Shown: positions 7,955 to 20,319, numbered from the stretch's first letter. The stretch is DNA of 64,000 nt from Roseateles sp. YR242 (GCF_900109745.1 NZ_FOAV01000008.1:1-64000), one strand, 5' to 3'. Program-made: numbers and translations. Notes: generated by a model not told the origin, from the sequence alone.

Positions 7955-10396
7955 GTGAGTGAGACAACCTTTCCGGTGGTCGTGCCTGTGCCGGCCACCT
8001 TTGCTGCGCCCGAAGTCGGCTTCCTGAATCTCGGCCATTTCCAGCACCCCACCCGCCGTCTGGACGTCAACAGCCGCTACCTGAGTCTGGATGGCAAGCC
8101 TTGGATGCCGGTGATGGGCGAGTTCCATTACAGCCGGTTCCCGCAAGCCGAATGGGCCACCGAGCTGGCCAAGATGAAGGCCGGTGGCGTGGATATCGTC
8201 GCCAGCTATGTGATCTGGAACCACCACGAGCCGTTTGAAGGCCAGTGGCTGTGGGAAGGTCAGCGCCACCTGTCGCGCTTTATCGACCTGGCGGCCGAAG
8301 CGGGCCTGCTGGTGTATCTGCGGCCCGGCCCCTGGGTGCATGCCGAGGTGCGCCTGGGCGGCTTCCCGGACTGGTTGCCCGCCACTGGGCCGCTGCGCTG
8401 CAATGACCCGGTGTACCTGGGCCATGTGAAGCGCTTCTATGAGCAGATCGGCGCGCAGGTGAAGGGTCGTCTCTGGAGTGACGGCGGGCCGATCGTCGGC
8501 CTGCAGCTGGAAAACGAATATGGCGCCACCGGCCCGGGCCAGGGCAAGGAACATATTGCCGAGCTCAAGCGCCTGGCCATCGAAGCCGGCATGACCGTGC
8601 CCCTGTACACCGTGACCGGCTGGCCCACGCTGGACATCCCGCCGCAAGAAGTGCTGCCGGTCTCCGGCGCCTATGCGGATGGTTTCTGGCAGGGCTCGCG
8701 CGAGGCACTACCGCCCTCCGGTGTGTTCCTGTTCAACACCCGGCGGGTCATCGGCGAGATGGGTAATGTGGACGGTACGCCGGCCGCCGGCCTGATCGAT
8801 ACCGAGCACTATCCGTTCTGCCTGGCCGAGGCCGGCGGCGGCATGCATCAGAGTTATCACCGCCGACCGGTGATCACCACCGAAGATGTCTACGCCACCA
8901 CCCTGGTCCAACTCGGGTCGGGAGCCAACCTGTATGGCTACTACATGTACCACGGCGGCACCAACCCGGTCTGCGAAACCGGCCCCCTGAACGAGACCCA
9001 GGCCAGCGGCTACCCCAACGATGTGCCGCAGTGGGGCTACGACTTCCACGCGCCGCTGGGCCAGTACGGCCAGGTTCGCCCCTCCTGGGGCCGCCTGCGC
9101 ACCTTGCACCAGTTCATGCAGGCGTTTGGCGACACGCTGGCGCCGCTGGTGGCCGTGCTGCCCGCGTCAGGGCCCCTGGACCCGGCGAATCGCGACCAGG
9201 CGCGTGTGTCCGTGCGAGCCGCAGGGGCGGATGCGGCCTCGGTGGAGGGCTTTATGTTCGTGAACCACCACGTGCGTCATCACCCGCTGCCGGCCATGCC
9301 CGGCCAGCAGTGGTTGCTGCAGACGCAGCAGGGCGAGCCGCTGCGCCTGCCCTCGGATGGCGGCGTGGACCTTCGGCCTGGCATGGCCTTCATCTGGCCG
9401 GTGGGGCAGAAGCTCGGCCGCGTGCGCATGCGCCAGGCCACGGTGCAGCCGTTGACGCGCTGGACCGATGCGGACGGTGTGGTCACCTGGGTCGGTTTCG
9501 CCATTGATGGCGTGCAGGCGGAAGTGCTGTTGGATGCGCCCGGCCTGGTGCGCTTGCATGCCCCCGGGGCCTCGGTGCAGACCCTGCCGGACGGCGTCTG
9601 GCGTGTGCAACTGGCCTCCAGCGAAGACCCGCAACTCATTGAGCTGGAAGCGGACGATGGCCTGACACATCGAGTGATCGTCCTTTCCCAGAAGTCTGGC
9701 GCCCTGAGCCAGCGCATCCGCCTGGGCGGCGTGGACCGCCTCGTCTGGAGCAGCCACCCTGTCTTCCTGGATGCGGATGGCGTCACGCTGCATCTGCAGC
9801 GCCCCGCCACAGAGGCCGGTGAACTTCATATCTATCCCCGCCAGGGTCTGGGTGGTGACCACCGCACGGCGGGCGTGACCTGGGCCCACTGGTCCTGGCA
9901 GGCGGAACCGGCACTCAGCTGGGCGCTGCAGCCTACCCAGGTGCAAGCCGTGGGCGATGTGCCCGCCATCCAATGGGGCCCCCATGTGAGCTGGCGCGAT
10001 GGCCCGGTACCGCTGGTGCCGGACGAAGCCGCGCATGCAGCCGCCGGCCGCTGGACCTTGACGCTCCCTGATGACGCCCTGGCCGCCCTGCGTGCTGCCG
10101 CAGGCCAACGCTTGTGGCTGACCCTGGATCTGGTGGGCGACGTGGCACGCCTGTGGGTGGATGGCCAGGTGGTGGACGACCGCTTCTGCGACGGCAGCCG
10201 CTGGCAGATCGCCCTGGACCGCTGGCTGGATGGCGGCGCCGTACCCCGGATCGAATTGAGCCTGCTGCCCGTTGCGGCGGACCTGCCGGTCTTTCTGGAA
10301 CCCGCCGCCCGCGCCGCCGGTGGCGGCGCCCACCTGCGCGAGGCCGTGCTGAGCCTGGCCCGCACGGACGCCCTGCGTCCGCTGGCTGGAGGCTGA
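7955..10396 (+). CDS. GH35 beta-galactosidase, cytoplasmic
   Basis: An 813-residue enzyme that removes terminal beta-linked galactose. The GH35 catalytic domain is clear: SRYLSLDGKPWMPVMGEFHY, then YVIWNHHEPFEG, LRPGPWVHAEVRLGGFPDW, and the acid/base Glu in QLENEYG near residue 187. GYYMYHGGTNP lies where the later family motifs are found. The C-terminal 400 residues are beta-rich (jelly-roll-like) and end in a galactose-binding-like domain (LWLTLDLVGDVARLWVDGQ). There is no signal peptide, so it acts on imported oligosaccharides. The start is GTG 7955 with no visible ribosome site; the first in-frame ATG is too late. The ABC ATPase starts 4 bases after its stop. Confidence 0.9.
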   Translation: MSETTFPVVVPVPATFAAPEVGFLNLGHFQHPTRRLDVNSRYLSLDGKPWMPVMGEFHYSRFPQAEWATELAKMKAGGVDIVASYVIWNHHEPFEGQWLWEGQRHLSRFIDLAAEAGLLVYLRPGPWVHAEVRLGGFPDWLPATGPLRCNDPVYLGHVKRFYEQIGAQVKGRLWSDGGPIVGLQLENEYGATGPGQGKEHIAELKRLAIEAGMTVPLYTVTGWPTLDIPPQEVLPVSGAYADGFWQGSREALPPSGVFLFNTRRVIGEMGNVDGTPAAGLIDTEHYPFCLAEAGGGMHQSYHRRPVITTEDVYATTLVQLGSGANLYGYYMYHGGTNPVCETGPLNETQASGYPNDVPQWGYDFHAPLGQYGQVRPSWGRLRTLHQFMQAFGDTLAPLVAVLPASGPLDPANRDQARVSVRAAGADAASVEGFMFVNHHVRHHPLPAMPGQQWLLQTQQGEPLRLPSDGGVDLRPGMAFIWPVGQKLGRVRMRQATVQPLTRWTDADGVVTWVGFAIDGVQAEVLLDAPGLVRLHAPGASVQTLPDGVWRVQLASSEDPQLIELEADDGLTHRVIVLSQKSGALSQRIRLGGVDRLVWSSHPVFLDADGVTLHLQRPATEAGELHIYPRQGLGGDHRTAGVTWAHWSWQAEPALSWALQPTQVQAVGDVPAIQWGPHVSWRDGPVPLVPDEAAHAAAGRWTLTLPDDALAALRAAAGQRLWLTLDLVGDVARLWVDGQVVDDRFCDGSRWQIALDRWLDGGAVPRIELSLLPVAADLPVFLEPAARAAGGGAHLREAVLSLARTDALRPLAGG

Positions 10397-10400
10397 CCCC

Positions 10401-11551
<1,151 letters not shown>

Positions 11552-11558
<7 letters not shown>

Positions 11559-12955
11559 TGGGTGATCGTGACCCGGGGGGCGCGCTTGATCTGCTGGAGC
11601 CGCTGGATTCGCTGGGCACACAGGAGAGCAGCGCTCTGCCGCTGCGGCCACAGGCACAGGCACATTCACGGCGCCGGCTGCTGCGTACGGGCCTCGGCCT
11701 CGGTGTGGGCGCAGGCCTGAGCGCCATCGCCGGCCCGGCCGCTGCCAACCTGTTGAACCGTACCGAACCGCTGCGTATCTGGATCAACGGCGACAAGGGC
11801 TATGACGGCATCGTCAAGGTCGGCGAGACCTTCACCCGCGACACGGGTGTGCCCATCCGCGTCGAGCATCCCGAGAACGGCGTGTCCAAATTCGAGCAGG
11901 CCGCCGCTGCGGGCAAGGGCCCCGATGTGTGGATCTGGCCGCACGATCGCGCGGGTGGCTGGGCGGCATCCGGCCTGATCCGCCCCGTGGCGCCTTCACG
12001 AAAGATCCGCGAAGCCATCAACCCGCTGGCCTGGTCGCCATGGCGGATCGGCGGCCGCACCTGGGGCTACCCCGTGGCCATCGAAACCGTGGCGCTGATC
12101 TGCAATCTGGACCTGGTGCCGCGTGTGCCCCGCACCTGGGATGAAGTCTTCGAACTGGACCGCCGCCTGCGCCCCCAGGGCCGCCGGGCGATCATGTGGC
12201 CCTACAACGAGTTCTATTACACCTACCCGCTGATGTCGGCCGGCGGCGGCTTCGCCTTTGCCCGCCGCGACGATGGCAGCTGGGACGCTCGCCGCAACGG
12301 CATCGACACCCCCGGCACTCGCCAGGGCATGGCCTTGCTCAAGCGCCTGGTGGACGAAGGCCTGGTGCCGCGCACGGCCACCTACGCCGAAAGCGAAGCG
12401 GCCATCAATGAGGGCCGAGTGGCCATGACCATCAACGGCCCCTGGGGCTGGAACAACCTGAAAAAGAGCGGTTTGCGCGTGGCCGCCGCACCGCTGCCGG
12501 CCTTGCAGGGCCGTCCCGGCCGCCCCATGGTGGGTGTGCTGGGCGCCATGGTGTGCGCCGCCAGCCGCCAGCCCTTGCTGGCCACCGAGTTCATCGAGAA
12601 CTACCTGCTCAGCCTGGAGGGGCTGCGTGGCATGCAGGCCCATGTGCCGCTGGGTGTGCCGGCCAATCAGGCCCTGCTGGCCGAGTTGCAGGCCGACCCG
12701 CTGGCTGCGGGTACCGCCGCCGCCGCGCAGCAGGGCGAGCCCATGCCCAACATCCCGGAGATGGCGCGTTTCTGGACCGCCATGAATGCGGCGGTGCAGA
12801 GCATCACGCAGGGCCGTGAGGGCGTGGACGAGGGTCTCACCCGGGCCGCCCGCCGCGTGTCCGGCGACAGTGCAGCGCCGAAGACGGGTCGCAACGATGC
12901 CGCTGAGGGTGCTGCCGTGTACGGCATCAGCAACGCCGCCAGGGAGGCCAGCTGA
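11552..12955 (+). CDS. MalE-type sugar-binding protein with a Tat signal
   Basis: The 467-residue periplasmic binding protein of the importer. An N-terminal extension of about 35 residues precedes a twin-arginine signal (SRRRLLRTGLGLGVGAGLSA, cleavage after AAA), so it is predicted to cross the membrane folded. The mature protein begins LRIWINGDKGYDG and has the usual binding-protein features: PDVWIWPHDRAGGWAASG, YNEFYYTYPLMSAGGGFAF, GRVAMTINGPWGW. ATG 11552 was preferred because GAGG at 11541-11544 is 7 bases upstream; ATG 11558 is the alternative. The start overlaps the ATPase stop and its stop overlaps the permease start. A galacto-oligosaccharide substrate is inferred from context. Confidence 0.88.
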
Positions 12956-14502
12956 TGCGCGCACTGACCTGGGGCCTGCACGGCCTGAATGCCCTGGCCG
13001 TGCTGGGGCTGCTGTTCCTGTGCCAGCAACTGTTGCGTGGCCATGAGGCGGCCTGGGCCATGGCCGTGCTGGGTCTGGCCGGGCTGCTGGTGCTCCTGCA
13101 GTTCTCCAAACGCATGCAGGCCTGGCGCTACGTGATGCCGGGCGTGCTAGCGGTGGCGGTGTTCATCGTGTTGCCCATGGGGTTCACGCTGGCCATCGGT
13201 TTCACCAACTACAGCTCCGCCCATCTGCTGTCCTTCACCCGGGCCACCGAGGTGCTGCTGCAGCAGACCGAGAGCGAAGGGCAGGGCATGGACCTGACCC
13301 TGTGGAAGCTGAGCGGCGACAAGCGGTATGAGGCGGTTCTGGTGGATGACAACGGCCAGGGCTGGCACAGCGAGCCATTCAGCCTGAAGGACACCACGCA
13401 GGGGGTGAAGCTGCTGCCGGCGGAGCAGGGCGCCGAGGGCCAGACGGCTGCGGCCCCAGTCTCGCCCTCTGGTGAGCGCCTCGACAGCCGTGCCGTGGTG
13501 GCCCTGCTGCCGCAGCTGCGCGACCTCGTCCTCCGCACGCCGGACGACCGCGCATGGCGCCTCTCCAGCCTGCATCGCATCACGGACCAAAAGCCGCGCT
13601 ACGCGGCCAAGGACACCGACCACCTGGTCGACCTGCGTGACGGCAGCACCCTCACGGCTGACCATGACGCGGGGGTTTGGCGCGCGGCGGACGGCCACGC
13701 GATCGAACCCGGTTTCCGCACCACCGTCGGCTGGGCCAACTACACCCGCATCTTCGGCGACCGCCAGTTCCTGGAGCCTTTTGGCCGTGTCTTTGCCTGG
13801 ACGGTCAGCTTCGCCACGCTCAATACCTTGCTCACGTTCGCCCTGGGCCTGTTCTTCGCCGTGGCGATCAGTTGGCCAGCGCTCAAGGGCCGGTCGGCCT
13901 ACCGCATTGCGCTGTTCCTGCCCTATGCGGTGCCCGCCTTCATTTCCATCCCGGTGTTCCGCGGCCTGTTCAACGAGAACCTGGGCGAGATCAACCTGGT
14001 GCTGGACATGCTCTTCGGCGTGCGCCCCGGCTGGTTCAGCGATGCAACGCTGGCCCGGGCCATGGTGCTGACGGTCAACACCTGGCTGGGCTATCCGTAC
14101 ATGATGATCCTGGCCATGGGCCTGCTGAAGGCCATTCCGGAGGATCTCTACGAAGCCTCCGCATTGGCGGGTGCCGGGCCCTTGACCAATCTGTTCCGCA
14201 TCACGCTGCCCTTGATCATGCGGCCGATGGCGCCGTTGCTGGTGGCTTCGTTCGCCGCCAACTTCAACAACCTCACGCTGATTGCCCTGCTGACGGAAGG
14301 CGCGCCGGACTACCTGGATACGGTGGTGCCGGTCGGTGCCACCGACCTGCTGGCCTCCTATACCTACCGCATCGCCTTCAATGACGGCGGCCAGAACTAC
14401 GCACTGGCCTGTGCGATCTCCTCGATCGTCTTCGTCATCGTGGCCTTGCTGGCCTATGTGAACCTGCGCTTCTTCGGCGGCGCCAAGACCGTGCGGCGCT
14501 GA
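12955..14502 (+). CDS. Sugar ABC transporter permease 1 (MalF type)
   Basis: A 515-residue inner-membrane permease. Two or three N-terminal membrane helices (residues 5-75) are followed by a large periplasmic region (about residues 80-260), the equivalent of the MalF P2 loop that contacts the binding protein. The six-helix transport core then follows, with the EAA loop ([25 protein letters not shown]) that docks onto the ATPase. Its start ATG overlaps the binding-protein stop (TGATG). The length matches MalF, and the big periplasmic loop separates it from short lactose-type permeases. Confidence 0.9.
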   Translation: MRALTWGLHGLNALAVLGLLFLCQQLLRGHEAAWAMAVLGLAGLLVLLQFSKRMQAWRYVMPGVLAVAVFIVLPMGFTLAIGFTNYSSAHLLSFTRATEVLLQQTESEGQGMDLTLWKLSGDKRYEAVLVDDNGQGWHSEPFSLKDTTQGVKLLPAEQGAEGQTAAAPVSPSGERLDSRAVVALLPQLRDLVLRTPDDRAWRLSSLHRITDQKPRYAAKDTDHLVDLRDGSTLTADHDAGVWRAADGHAIEPGFRTTVGWANYTRIFGDRQFLEPFGRVFAWTVSFATLNTLLTFALGLFFAVAISWPALKGRSAYRIALFLPYAVPAFISIPVFRGLFNENLGEINLVLDMLFGVRPGWFSDATLARAMVLTVNTWLGYPYMMILAMGLLKAIPEDLYEASALAGAGPLTNLFRITLPLIMRPMAPLLVASFAANFNNLTLIALLTEGAPDYLDTVVPVGATDLLASYTYRIAFNDGGQNYALACAISSIVFVIVALLAYVNLRFFGGAKTVRR

Positions 14503-14524
14503 GCCGCACGGGGAGTGGACAGAT

Positions 14525-15415
14525 ATGCCCATGGTGATGACCCAATCGCAACGCTGGCGTGTGCTGGCGCTGCATGCGTTCCTGATCGTTTTCATCGTGC
14601 TGAGCCTGCTGCCGCTGGTGATGATCGTCTCGATCTCGCTGCGGCCTGGCAACTTTGCCGGGGGCAGCCTGATCCCTAGCCAGATCAGCTTCGAGCACTG
14701 GCGCCTGGCGCTGGGCATGTCGGTCGTGGACGCGCAGGGCAATGTGACGCCACCCCCGTTCCCGGTGCTGCAGTGGATCTTCAATTCGATGAAGGTGGCG
14801 CTGGTGAGTGCAGCGGTGTGCCTGGTGCTTTCGGTGACCAGTGCCTACGCCTTCGCCCGCCTGCGCTTTGCAGGCCGCGAGGGCACGCTGACGGCCATGC
14901 TGCTGCTGCAGATGTTCCCGTCGGTGCTGGCCCTGGTGGCCATCTACGCCATCTTTGACCGCCTCGGTGACTGGATTCCCTGGCTGGGCCTCAACAGCCA
15001 CTGGAGCCTGGCGCTTGCGTACACGGGCGCCGTGGCCCAGCACATCTGGCTGGTGAAGGGCTATTTCGAGAGCATTCCGCCTGACCTGGAAGAGGCGGCC
15101 GCCGTGGATGGGGCCAGCCGTTGGCAATCCTTCGTGCTGGTGCTGCTGCCGCTGGCCAAGCCGGTACTGGCCGTGGTGTTTGTCCTGGCCTTCCTGGGCG
15201 CCATGATCGAGTACCCGGTCGCTTCCGTGCTGCTGCATGACGAACAGCAACTGACGCTGGCGGTCGGCTCGCGCCTGTTCCTTTTCAACCAGCGTTACCT
15301 GTGGGGCGACTTCGCCGCCACCGCCTTGCTGGCTGGCCTGCCGCTGACACTGATGTTCCTGCTGATGCAACGCTGGCTGGTGGCCGGCCTGACCGCCGGT
15401 GGGGTGAAGGAATGA
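14525..15415 (+). CDS. Sugar ABC transporter permease 2 (MalG type)
   Basis: A 296-residue inner-membrane permease with about six helices. The EAA loop is seen as [20 protein letters not shown], followed by [20 protein letters not shown] periplasmic loop between helices 1 and 2 contains the MalG-like segment [19 protein letters not shown]. It pairs with the MalF-type protein to form the channel. It begins 22 bases after the MalF-type gene, and its stop overlaps the galM start by 4 bases. Confidence 0.92.
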   Translation: MPMVMTQSQRWRVLALHAFLIVFIVLSLLPLVMIVSISLRPGNFAGGSLIPSQISFEHWRLALGMSVVDAQGNVTPPPFPVLQWIFNSMKVALVSAAVCLVLSVTSAYAFARLRFAGREGTLTAMLLLQMFPSVLALVAIYAIFDRLGDWIPWLGLNSHWSLALAYTGAVAQHIWLVKGYFESIPPDLEEAAAVDGASRWQSFVLVLLPLAKPVLAVVFVLAFLGAMIEYPVASVLLHDEQQLTLAVGSRLFLFNQRYLWGDFAATALLAGLPLTLMFLLMQRWLVAGLTAGGVKE

Positions 15416-16434
15416 GCGCCGTGATGACCGCACCGCGCTGTGCGGACGCCGCAGATGCCTGGACCTTGACCAGCAGGGACGGCCTGCAGATCCGCATCCT
15501 GGGGCATGGCGCCAGCTGGGTCGGCTGCAAGGTGCCGCTGCGCGACGGCGCCAGCCGCGAAGTGCTGCTGGGCTTTGATGACCTGGATTCCCAGCGCCGC
15601 AACCGCGCCTATGTGGGTGCGACGGTAGGGCGCTGGGCCAACCGCATTGCGGGGCTGAAGCTGCGGCAGGGGGAGCGGAGCTGGACGCTCGCGAGCGAGC
15701 CCGGCCTGAACCATCAACTGCATGGTGGCCCGGGCGGCTTCCATCAGCGGGAATGGACGCTGCTGGAGCTGGCCGACGATCGCATCCGCCTGGGCCTGCA
15801 TTCGGCCGATGGGGACCAGGGTTTTCCGGGCGACCTCGATGTGGAAGTGCTCTACCGGCTGCTGCCGGGGCACACCGTGGAGATCGATTACCGCGCCCGG
15901 CTGGGCGGCAACCGCGCCTCACCGGTGGGCCTGACCAACCATGCCTACTTCCAGCTCGATGGGCATGACGACGTGGACGTGCGCCAGCAACGGCTGCAGG
16001 TCACGGCCTCCCGGGTGCTGCCGGTGGATGGCAGCGGATTGCCTACCGGTGCGCCGGTCTCCGTGGCGTCGCCCGATGCAGCGCGCCTGGACTACCAGGC
16101 CTCCCGGGTGATCGGCCAGCCGCTGGACAACGCCTTCCTGCTGGAAGAGGGCATCGCCAGCATGGCCCGCGCCGCCGCGACGCTCAAGTCCCGCGACCGC
16201 CTGCTGGCCATGGACCTGTTCACCACCTTGCCGGCGCTGCAGGTCTATACCGGTGAGTTCCTGGCCAGCGGCACGCGTGACTGCCATCCGCAGTGGCCCG
16301 CCTTCAGTGGCATTGCACTGGAACCCCAATACCTGCCGGACAGCCCGCACCACCCCGAATGGCCACAGCCCGATTGCTGGCTGCGCCCGGGCGCGGTGTG
16401 GGCCCACCGCATTCGATATCGATTCAGAACCTAA
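15412..16434 (+). CDS. galM: Aldose 1-epimerase (galactose mutarotase)
   Basis: The 340-residue enzyme converts beta-D-galactose, the product of the beta-galactosidases, to the alpha anomer used by GalK. Family features include [13 protein letters not shown] (active-site Arg), [16 protein letters not shown] (His), [12 protein letters not shown] (catalytic His) and the late catalytic-Glu region [20 protein letters not shown]. The ATG at 15412 overlaps the permease stop (ATGA), so the gene belongs to the importer operon. A second mutarotase gene lies at 61613-62662. Confidence 0.92.
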   Translation: MSAVMTAPRCADAADAWTLTSRDGLQIRILGHGASWVGCKVPLRDGASREVLLGFDDLDSQRRNRAYVGATVGRWANRIAGLKLRQGERSWTLASEPGLNHQLHGGPGGFHQREWTLLELADDRIRLGLHSADGDQGFPGDLDVEVLYRLLPGHTVEIDYRARLGGNRASPVGLTNHAYFQLDGHDDVDVRQQRLQVTASRVLPVDGSGLPTGAPVSVASPDAARLDYQASRVIGQPLDNAFLLEEGIASMARAAATLKSRDRLLAMDLFTTLPALQVYTGEFLASGTRDCHPQWPAFSGIALEPQYLPDSPHHPEWPQPDCWLRPGAVWAHRIRYRFRT

Positions 16435-16513
16435 GGACCCGGACAGCAGTAACGAGCCGGTCCCACGTACATCCGAATTCCCCACCACCACACCAACCAT
16501 AGGAGACAAGGGA

Positions 16514-17536
16514 ATGAAGAAGAGACAGTGGACACGACGCGATTGCCTGAAGACAGGCATCAGTGCAGGCCTGGCCGCCGCTGGCGGCCTGGTCGCCATG
16601 CCGGCCTTGGCGGCAACCCTGCTCAAGGGCGCCGACGTGAGCTGGGTCAGCCAGGAAGAATCGGCGGGCTACAGCTTCTACAACAGCGCCGGCACCAAGA
16701 CCGATCCGTTCAAGCTGCTCAGTGACCTGGGCGTCAACACCATCCGGCTGCGCGTCTGGGTCAGCCCCAGTGGCGGCTGGTGCGACGGTGCCGACACGCT
16801 CTACAAGGCCAAGCGGGCGGTGGCCCAGGGCCAGAAGCTCATGCTGAGCTTCCACTACAGCGACAGCTGGGCGGACCCCGGCAAGCAGACCAAGCCCGCC
16901 GCGTGGAGCAGCCACACCTTGAGCCAATTGGTCACCGACGTCTATTCACACACGCAGGGCATCCTCAGCTATCTGAAGACCAACGGCGTGACGGTGGACT
17001 ATGTGCAGGTCGGCAACGAGATCAACAGCGGCATGTTGTGGCCCACCGGCCAGGCCTCCGGCAGCAGCTTCGCCAACCTCGTGCAGTTGATCAACAGCGG
17101 GTATGACGCCACCAAGGCGGTGTTTCCCAATGCCAAGGTGGTGCTGCACCTTTCCAACGGGTACGACAACGCCTTGTTCCGCTGGTTCTTTGACGGCATG
17201 AAAGCCAACAGCGCAAAGTACGACGTGATCGGCATGTCGCACTACCCGACCTCCAGCAACTGGAGCACGCTCAATGCCCAGCTCTCCACCAACATGGCGG
17301 ACATGGTCAAGCGTTATGCCAAGCCGGTGATCGTGGCGGAAACGGGGATGGACTGGCAGCAGGCCACGGCCGCCAAGGCCATGCTGGCCGATGTCATCAC
17401 GCGGGTCTCCGCGCTGGGCACCAACGGCCTGGGCGTGCTGTATTGGGAGCCGCAGGCCTATCCGGGGTGGCAAGGCTACACCTGGGGAGCACTGGATGGC
17501 TCAGGACGCTTCACCAGTGCGCTTGATCCGTTCTGA
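16514..17536 (+). CDS. GH53 endo-beta-1,4-galactanase, Tat-exported
   Basis: The 340-residue enzyme cleaves internal beta-1,4-galactosyl bonds of galactan or type I arabinogalactan. A twin-arginine signal (TRRDCLKTGISAGLAAAGG, cleavage after ALA) precedes the GH53 barrel, which starts LLKGADVSWVSQEE. The acid/base Glu is in QVGNEINSGMLWP (about residue 169) and the nucleophile in VIVAETGMDW (about residue 276). AGGAGA at 16501-16506 supports the start ATG at 16514. It is the last gene of the GH35-ABC-galM operon, 79 bases after galM, and is followed by strong hairpins. Confidence 0.94.
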   Translation: MKKRQWTRRDCLKTGISAGLAAAGGLVAMPALAATLLKGADVSWVSQEESAGYSFYNSAGTKTDPFKLLSDLGVNTIRLRVWVSPSGGWCDGADTLYKAKRAVAQGQKLMLSFHYSDSWADPGKQTKPAAWSSHTLSQLVTDVYSHTQGILSYLKTNGVTVDYVQVGNEINSGMLWPTGQASGSSFANLVQLINSGYDATKAVFPNAKVVLHLSNGYDNALFRWFFDGMKANSAKYDVIGMSHYPTSSNWSTLNAQLSTNMADMVKRYAKPVIVAETGMDWQQATAAKAMLADVITRVSALGTNGLGVLYWEPQAYPGWQGYTWGALDGSGRFTSALDPF

Positions 17537-17542
17537 TCGCCG

Positions 17543-17600
17543 GCCCGGTCTGAACCGGGCATCCTGAAAGAAGCTCCCCGGCCGGTGGGGACGGGGAGCT
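17543..17600. terminator. Two hairpins between convergent operons
   Basis: GCCCGGT-CTGA-ACCGGGC (17543-17560) and AGCTCCCC...GGGGAGCT (17572-17579 paired with 17593-17600) lie between the stops of the GH53 gene and the TonB receptor gene. Neither has a long T-run, but their place between converging genes makes bidirectional termination the simplest role. Confidence 0.65.
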
Positions 17601-17616
17601 GACCATTCGCGAAGCT

Positions 17617-20250
17617 TCAGAGTTCCGCGCGCAGGCTGATCGCGAAGCGACGGCCGTCGGCGTAGGTGCCGCGCGGCAGGTTGTAGTCGCTGAAGTAGCT
17701 GCGGCGCACGGTGTTGGTCAGGTTGTTGCCCTCCAGCGCGATCTTGATCTTGCCGGTGATCGCGTAGCTGATGAAGGCGTCCACCATGCCGTAACCCTTC
17801 ATCGTCACCGGCGTGAGCGCGGTAACGCCGTCATTGGTGGGGTAGCTCAGCCGCGAGCCCACGGCGTATTCGCTGCGCCAGTTGTACGCAAGACGGGCGG
17901 AAAAATCACCGTAGTCATACATGCCCACGATGTTGGCGCTGCGCTTGGACAAACCTTCCAGCGGTGCCGTGCGGCCGTTGATGGAGCTCGGGGCGGCACT
18001 GTCCACATAGGTGAAGTTGGCCTGCAGGCCCAGGCCGCGCAGGTAACCCGGCAACTGGTTGAAGAAGCCCTGGTAACCGATTTCCAGGCCGCGGATCCGA
18101 CCGTCACTGCCGTTGGTGGGGGTGCTCAGCGAGTAGGTCGTGCCCTGGATGGCCACCTGCGTCACGGTGTTCTGCACAAAGCCCTGCACCTCCTTGTAGA
18201 AGGCCGCGCCGTAGATGCTGTCGCTCTTGCTGATGTAGTACTCCAGCGTGCCGTCCACCTGGTTGGCGCGCAGGCGGTCCAGCTCCGGGTTGCCCTGGTA
18301 GGCCGTCTGGTCGTTGACGTTCAGGCTCAGGCTGGGGGTGAGCTGGTCGAAGTTGGGGCGGGTGACCACACGCGAGAGGCCCAGGCGCGCCTGCAGGTCG
18401 GGCTGCAGTTCCAGGCGCAGGTTCACGGAAGGCAGCCAGTCGGTGTCGGTCTTGTCCAGGTTGACGCGTTCGCTGCTCAGGTTGGTGTAGGCGCGTTCGG
18501 TCTTGGTCTGCACCACGCGCAGGCCCACATTGCCGGTCAGCGGCAGGCTGCCCAGGCTGGTGTCGATATCACCAGCGCCATACAGCGCCGCACCGCGCTC
18601 GCGGTAGTTGAAGGTCTGGGCCGGGTCGAAACTGGGCTCGGTCAGGCCGAAGGTGCTGCGCACGGCTTCGGTATTGCGCAGCCAGTTGGTGTCCAGCACC
18701 CCCAGCCATTGGCGCGGGATGTTGCCACTGCCCGCATCTTTCAGCAGGTTGTTGTTGGGCAGCAGGCCGACACTGGGGATGGCCGAGAGGCTGTACATCC
18801 AGATGTCGTCGATGGTGTTGATCTCCGCGCTCTCGGCGCGGCGGTCATTGATGCGCACCCCGCCATGCAGCTTGGTGAGGATGCCGGCATCCACCGGCTT
18901 GTCCACGTCCGCGCGCCATGCGGTCTCGCGGCCGCTGTTCTTGATGCGGAAGTAGAGCGTCTTGTCGGCCCAGTAGTTGGCTGGGTTGTCCAGCTGGGCG
19001 GTGTCCGAGTAGGCAGAAGGAAGCTTGGTGCTCAGGTCGAAGGTGTAGGTGGCCGGGTCATCCGAGAAGGTGCCCAGACGCACTTCTTGATAGAAGCGGT
19101 CGAACTTGCTGCGGGTGTGGCTGATGTCGCTGCGAACCACGGCGTCGGCCACCTTCCACTTGCCGGCCAGGGAGAACTGGTCGATGCGGGTGTTCTCATC
19201 CGCCACCGAGCTGGAGGTGCTCATGTCCGCACCCCAGAAGGTGCCGGACACAAAGCGGCCCTGGCTGTCGGTCTTGACGGTGCCATCGGCCCACAGCTGG
19301 CCTTGGCCTGCGGTGTCGCTGTAGTTGGCCCAGAAAGGCGAGGCATAGAAGCCGTAGACGTCTGTGCGGCTCTTGAGCTGGGTGTGGTTCAGGTCCAGCG
19401 TGTATTCGGACCGGGCATCCGGGCGCCATTGCAGCGAGGCGCTGGCCGCCTTGCGGTCGCGCTCGCCAAATTCATAAGCCAGCCAGTTGCCCAGCGGCGC
19501 CACGGTGCCGGAGCCGTCCGCCAGGGCGGCGGGGTTGTCCAGCTCCTGGGTGTCGGAGCGGTATTCGCGCTTCTGGGTCGAGACACTCAGCAGGGCGCCG
19601 AATTCGCCAGCATCCAGCTTCCAGCGGTTGGAAACGAGCACCGAGCCTTCGGCGTTGTTCTTGTCGGCCAGGTCGGCGCGGGAGGCCTTGACGGAGCCGG
19701 CCAGCTTGAAGCCGGCGAAGTCGAACGGGCGGCGGGTGCGCAGGTCGATGACGCCGCCGATGCCGCCTTCAATCAGTTCCGCGGTCGGGGTCTTGTAGAC
19801 GTCGGCGCCAGCCAGCAGTTCGGCGGGCACGTCCTGGAAGGAGAGGCCGCGCTCCTTGCCGGCGGTGAAGATCACCCGGCCATTCAGCAGGGTCTGGGTC
19901 TGCTGCAGGCCGCGCACCTGGACACGGTCACCTTCACCACGGTTGCGGGAGATCTGCACGCCGGAAATGCGCTGCAGGGCTTCAGCGACGTTGGCGTCCG
20001 GCAGCTTGCCGATGTCGTCCGCCACGATGGAATCCACCACCTGTTCCGCATTGCGCTTGATGTCCTGGGCTCGGATCAGGCTGGAGCGCTGGCCTTGCAC
20101 CACCACGGTGTCGAGCTTGGCGCTGTCGCCGCTGGCCGGGGGCGTGGTGTCCTGGGCCAGTGCGGCAAGCGGGCTCAGCAGCGCAGCGCAGGCCAGGGCC
20201 ACGGGGGCCAGGGCCGGCAGGGTGCTGGAGCGGTTCAGGTAAGCAGTCAT
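17617..20250 (-). CDS. TonB-dependent outer-membrane receptor for galacto-oligosaccharides (probable)
   Basis: The 877-residue protein has a signal peptide (about residues 1-32, ending ALAQ), then LDTVVVQGQRSS, and a plug domain with the Caulobacter-type signature ADDIGKLPDANVAEALQRIS and VQVRGLQQTQTLLNGR. The 22-strand barrel ends in a typical terminal strand (DGRRFAISLRAEL). There is no N-terminal secretin/TonB (STN) extension, so it is a transporter rather than a transducer. Substrate is inferred from the lipoprotein GH53 gene immediately upstream in the same operon (69 bases apart). GGAG about 9 bases before the ATG supports the start. Confidence 0.92.
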   Translation of the reverse strand: MTAYLNRSSTLPALAPVALACAALLSPLAALAQDTTPPASGDSAKLDTVVVQGQRSSLIRAQDIKRNAEQVVDSIVADDIGKLPDANVAEALQRISGVQISRNRGEGDRVQVRGLQQTQTLLNGRVIFTAGKERGLSFQDVPAELLAGADVYKTPTAELIEGGIGGVIDLRTRRPFDFAGFKLAGSVKASRADLADKNNAEGSVLVSNRWKLDAGEFGALLSVSTQKREYRSDTQELDNPAALADGSGTVAPLGNWLAYEFGERDRKAASASLQWRPDARSEYTLDLNHTQLKSRTDVYGFYASPFWANYSDTAGQGQLWADGTVKTDSQGRFVSGTFWGADMSTSSSVADENTRIDQFSLAGKWKVADAVVRSDISHTRSKFDRFYQEVRLGTFSDDPATYTFDLSTKLPSAYSDTAQLDNPANYWADKTLYFRIKNSGRETAWRADVDKPVDAGILTKLHGGVRINDRRAESAEINTIDDIWMYSLSAIPSVGLLPNNNLLKDAGSGNIPRQWLGVLDTNWLRNTEAVRSTFGLTEPSFDPAQTFNYRERGAALYGAGDIDTSLGSLPLTGNVGLRVVQTKTERAYTNLSSERVNLDKTDTDWLPSVNLRLELQPDLQARLGLSRVVTRPNFDQLTPSLSLNVNDQTAYQGNPELDRLRANQVDGTLEYYISKSDSIYGAAFYKEVQGFVQNTVTQVAIQGTTYSLSTPTNGSDGRIRGLEIGYQGFFNQLPGYLRGLGLQANFTYVDSAAPSSINGRTAPLEGLSKRSANIVGMYDYGDFSARLAYNWRSEYAVGSRLSYPTNDGVTALTPVTMKGYGMVDAFISYAITGKIKIALEGNNLTNTVRRSYFSDYNLPRGTYADGRRFAISLRAEL

Positions 20251-20319
20251 CGTTTTGTCTCCGAAATCTGTGGTCGTCGGTTTTGAATCGGGTGTTGCAG
20301 CAGGCGCGGGTGCCAGCCG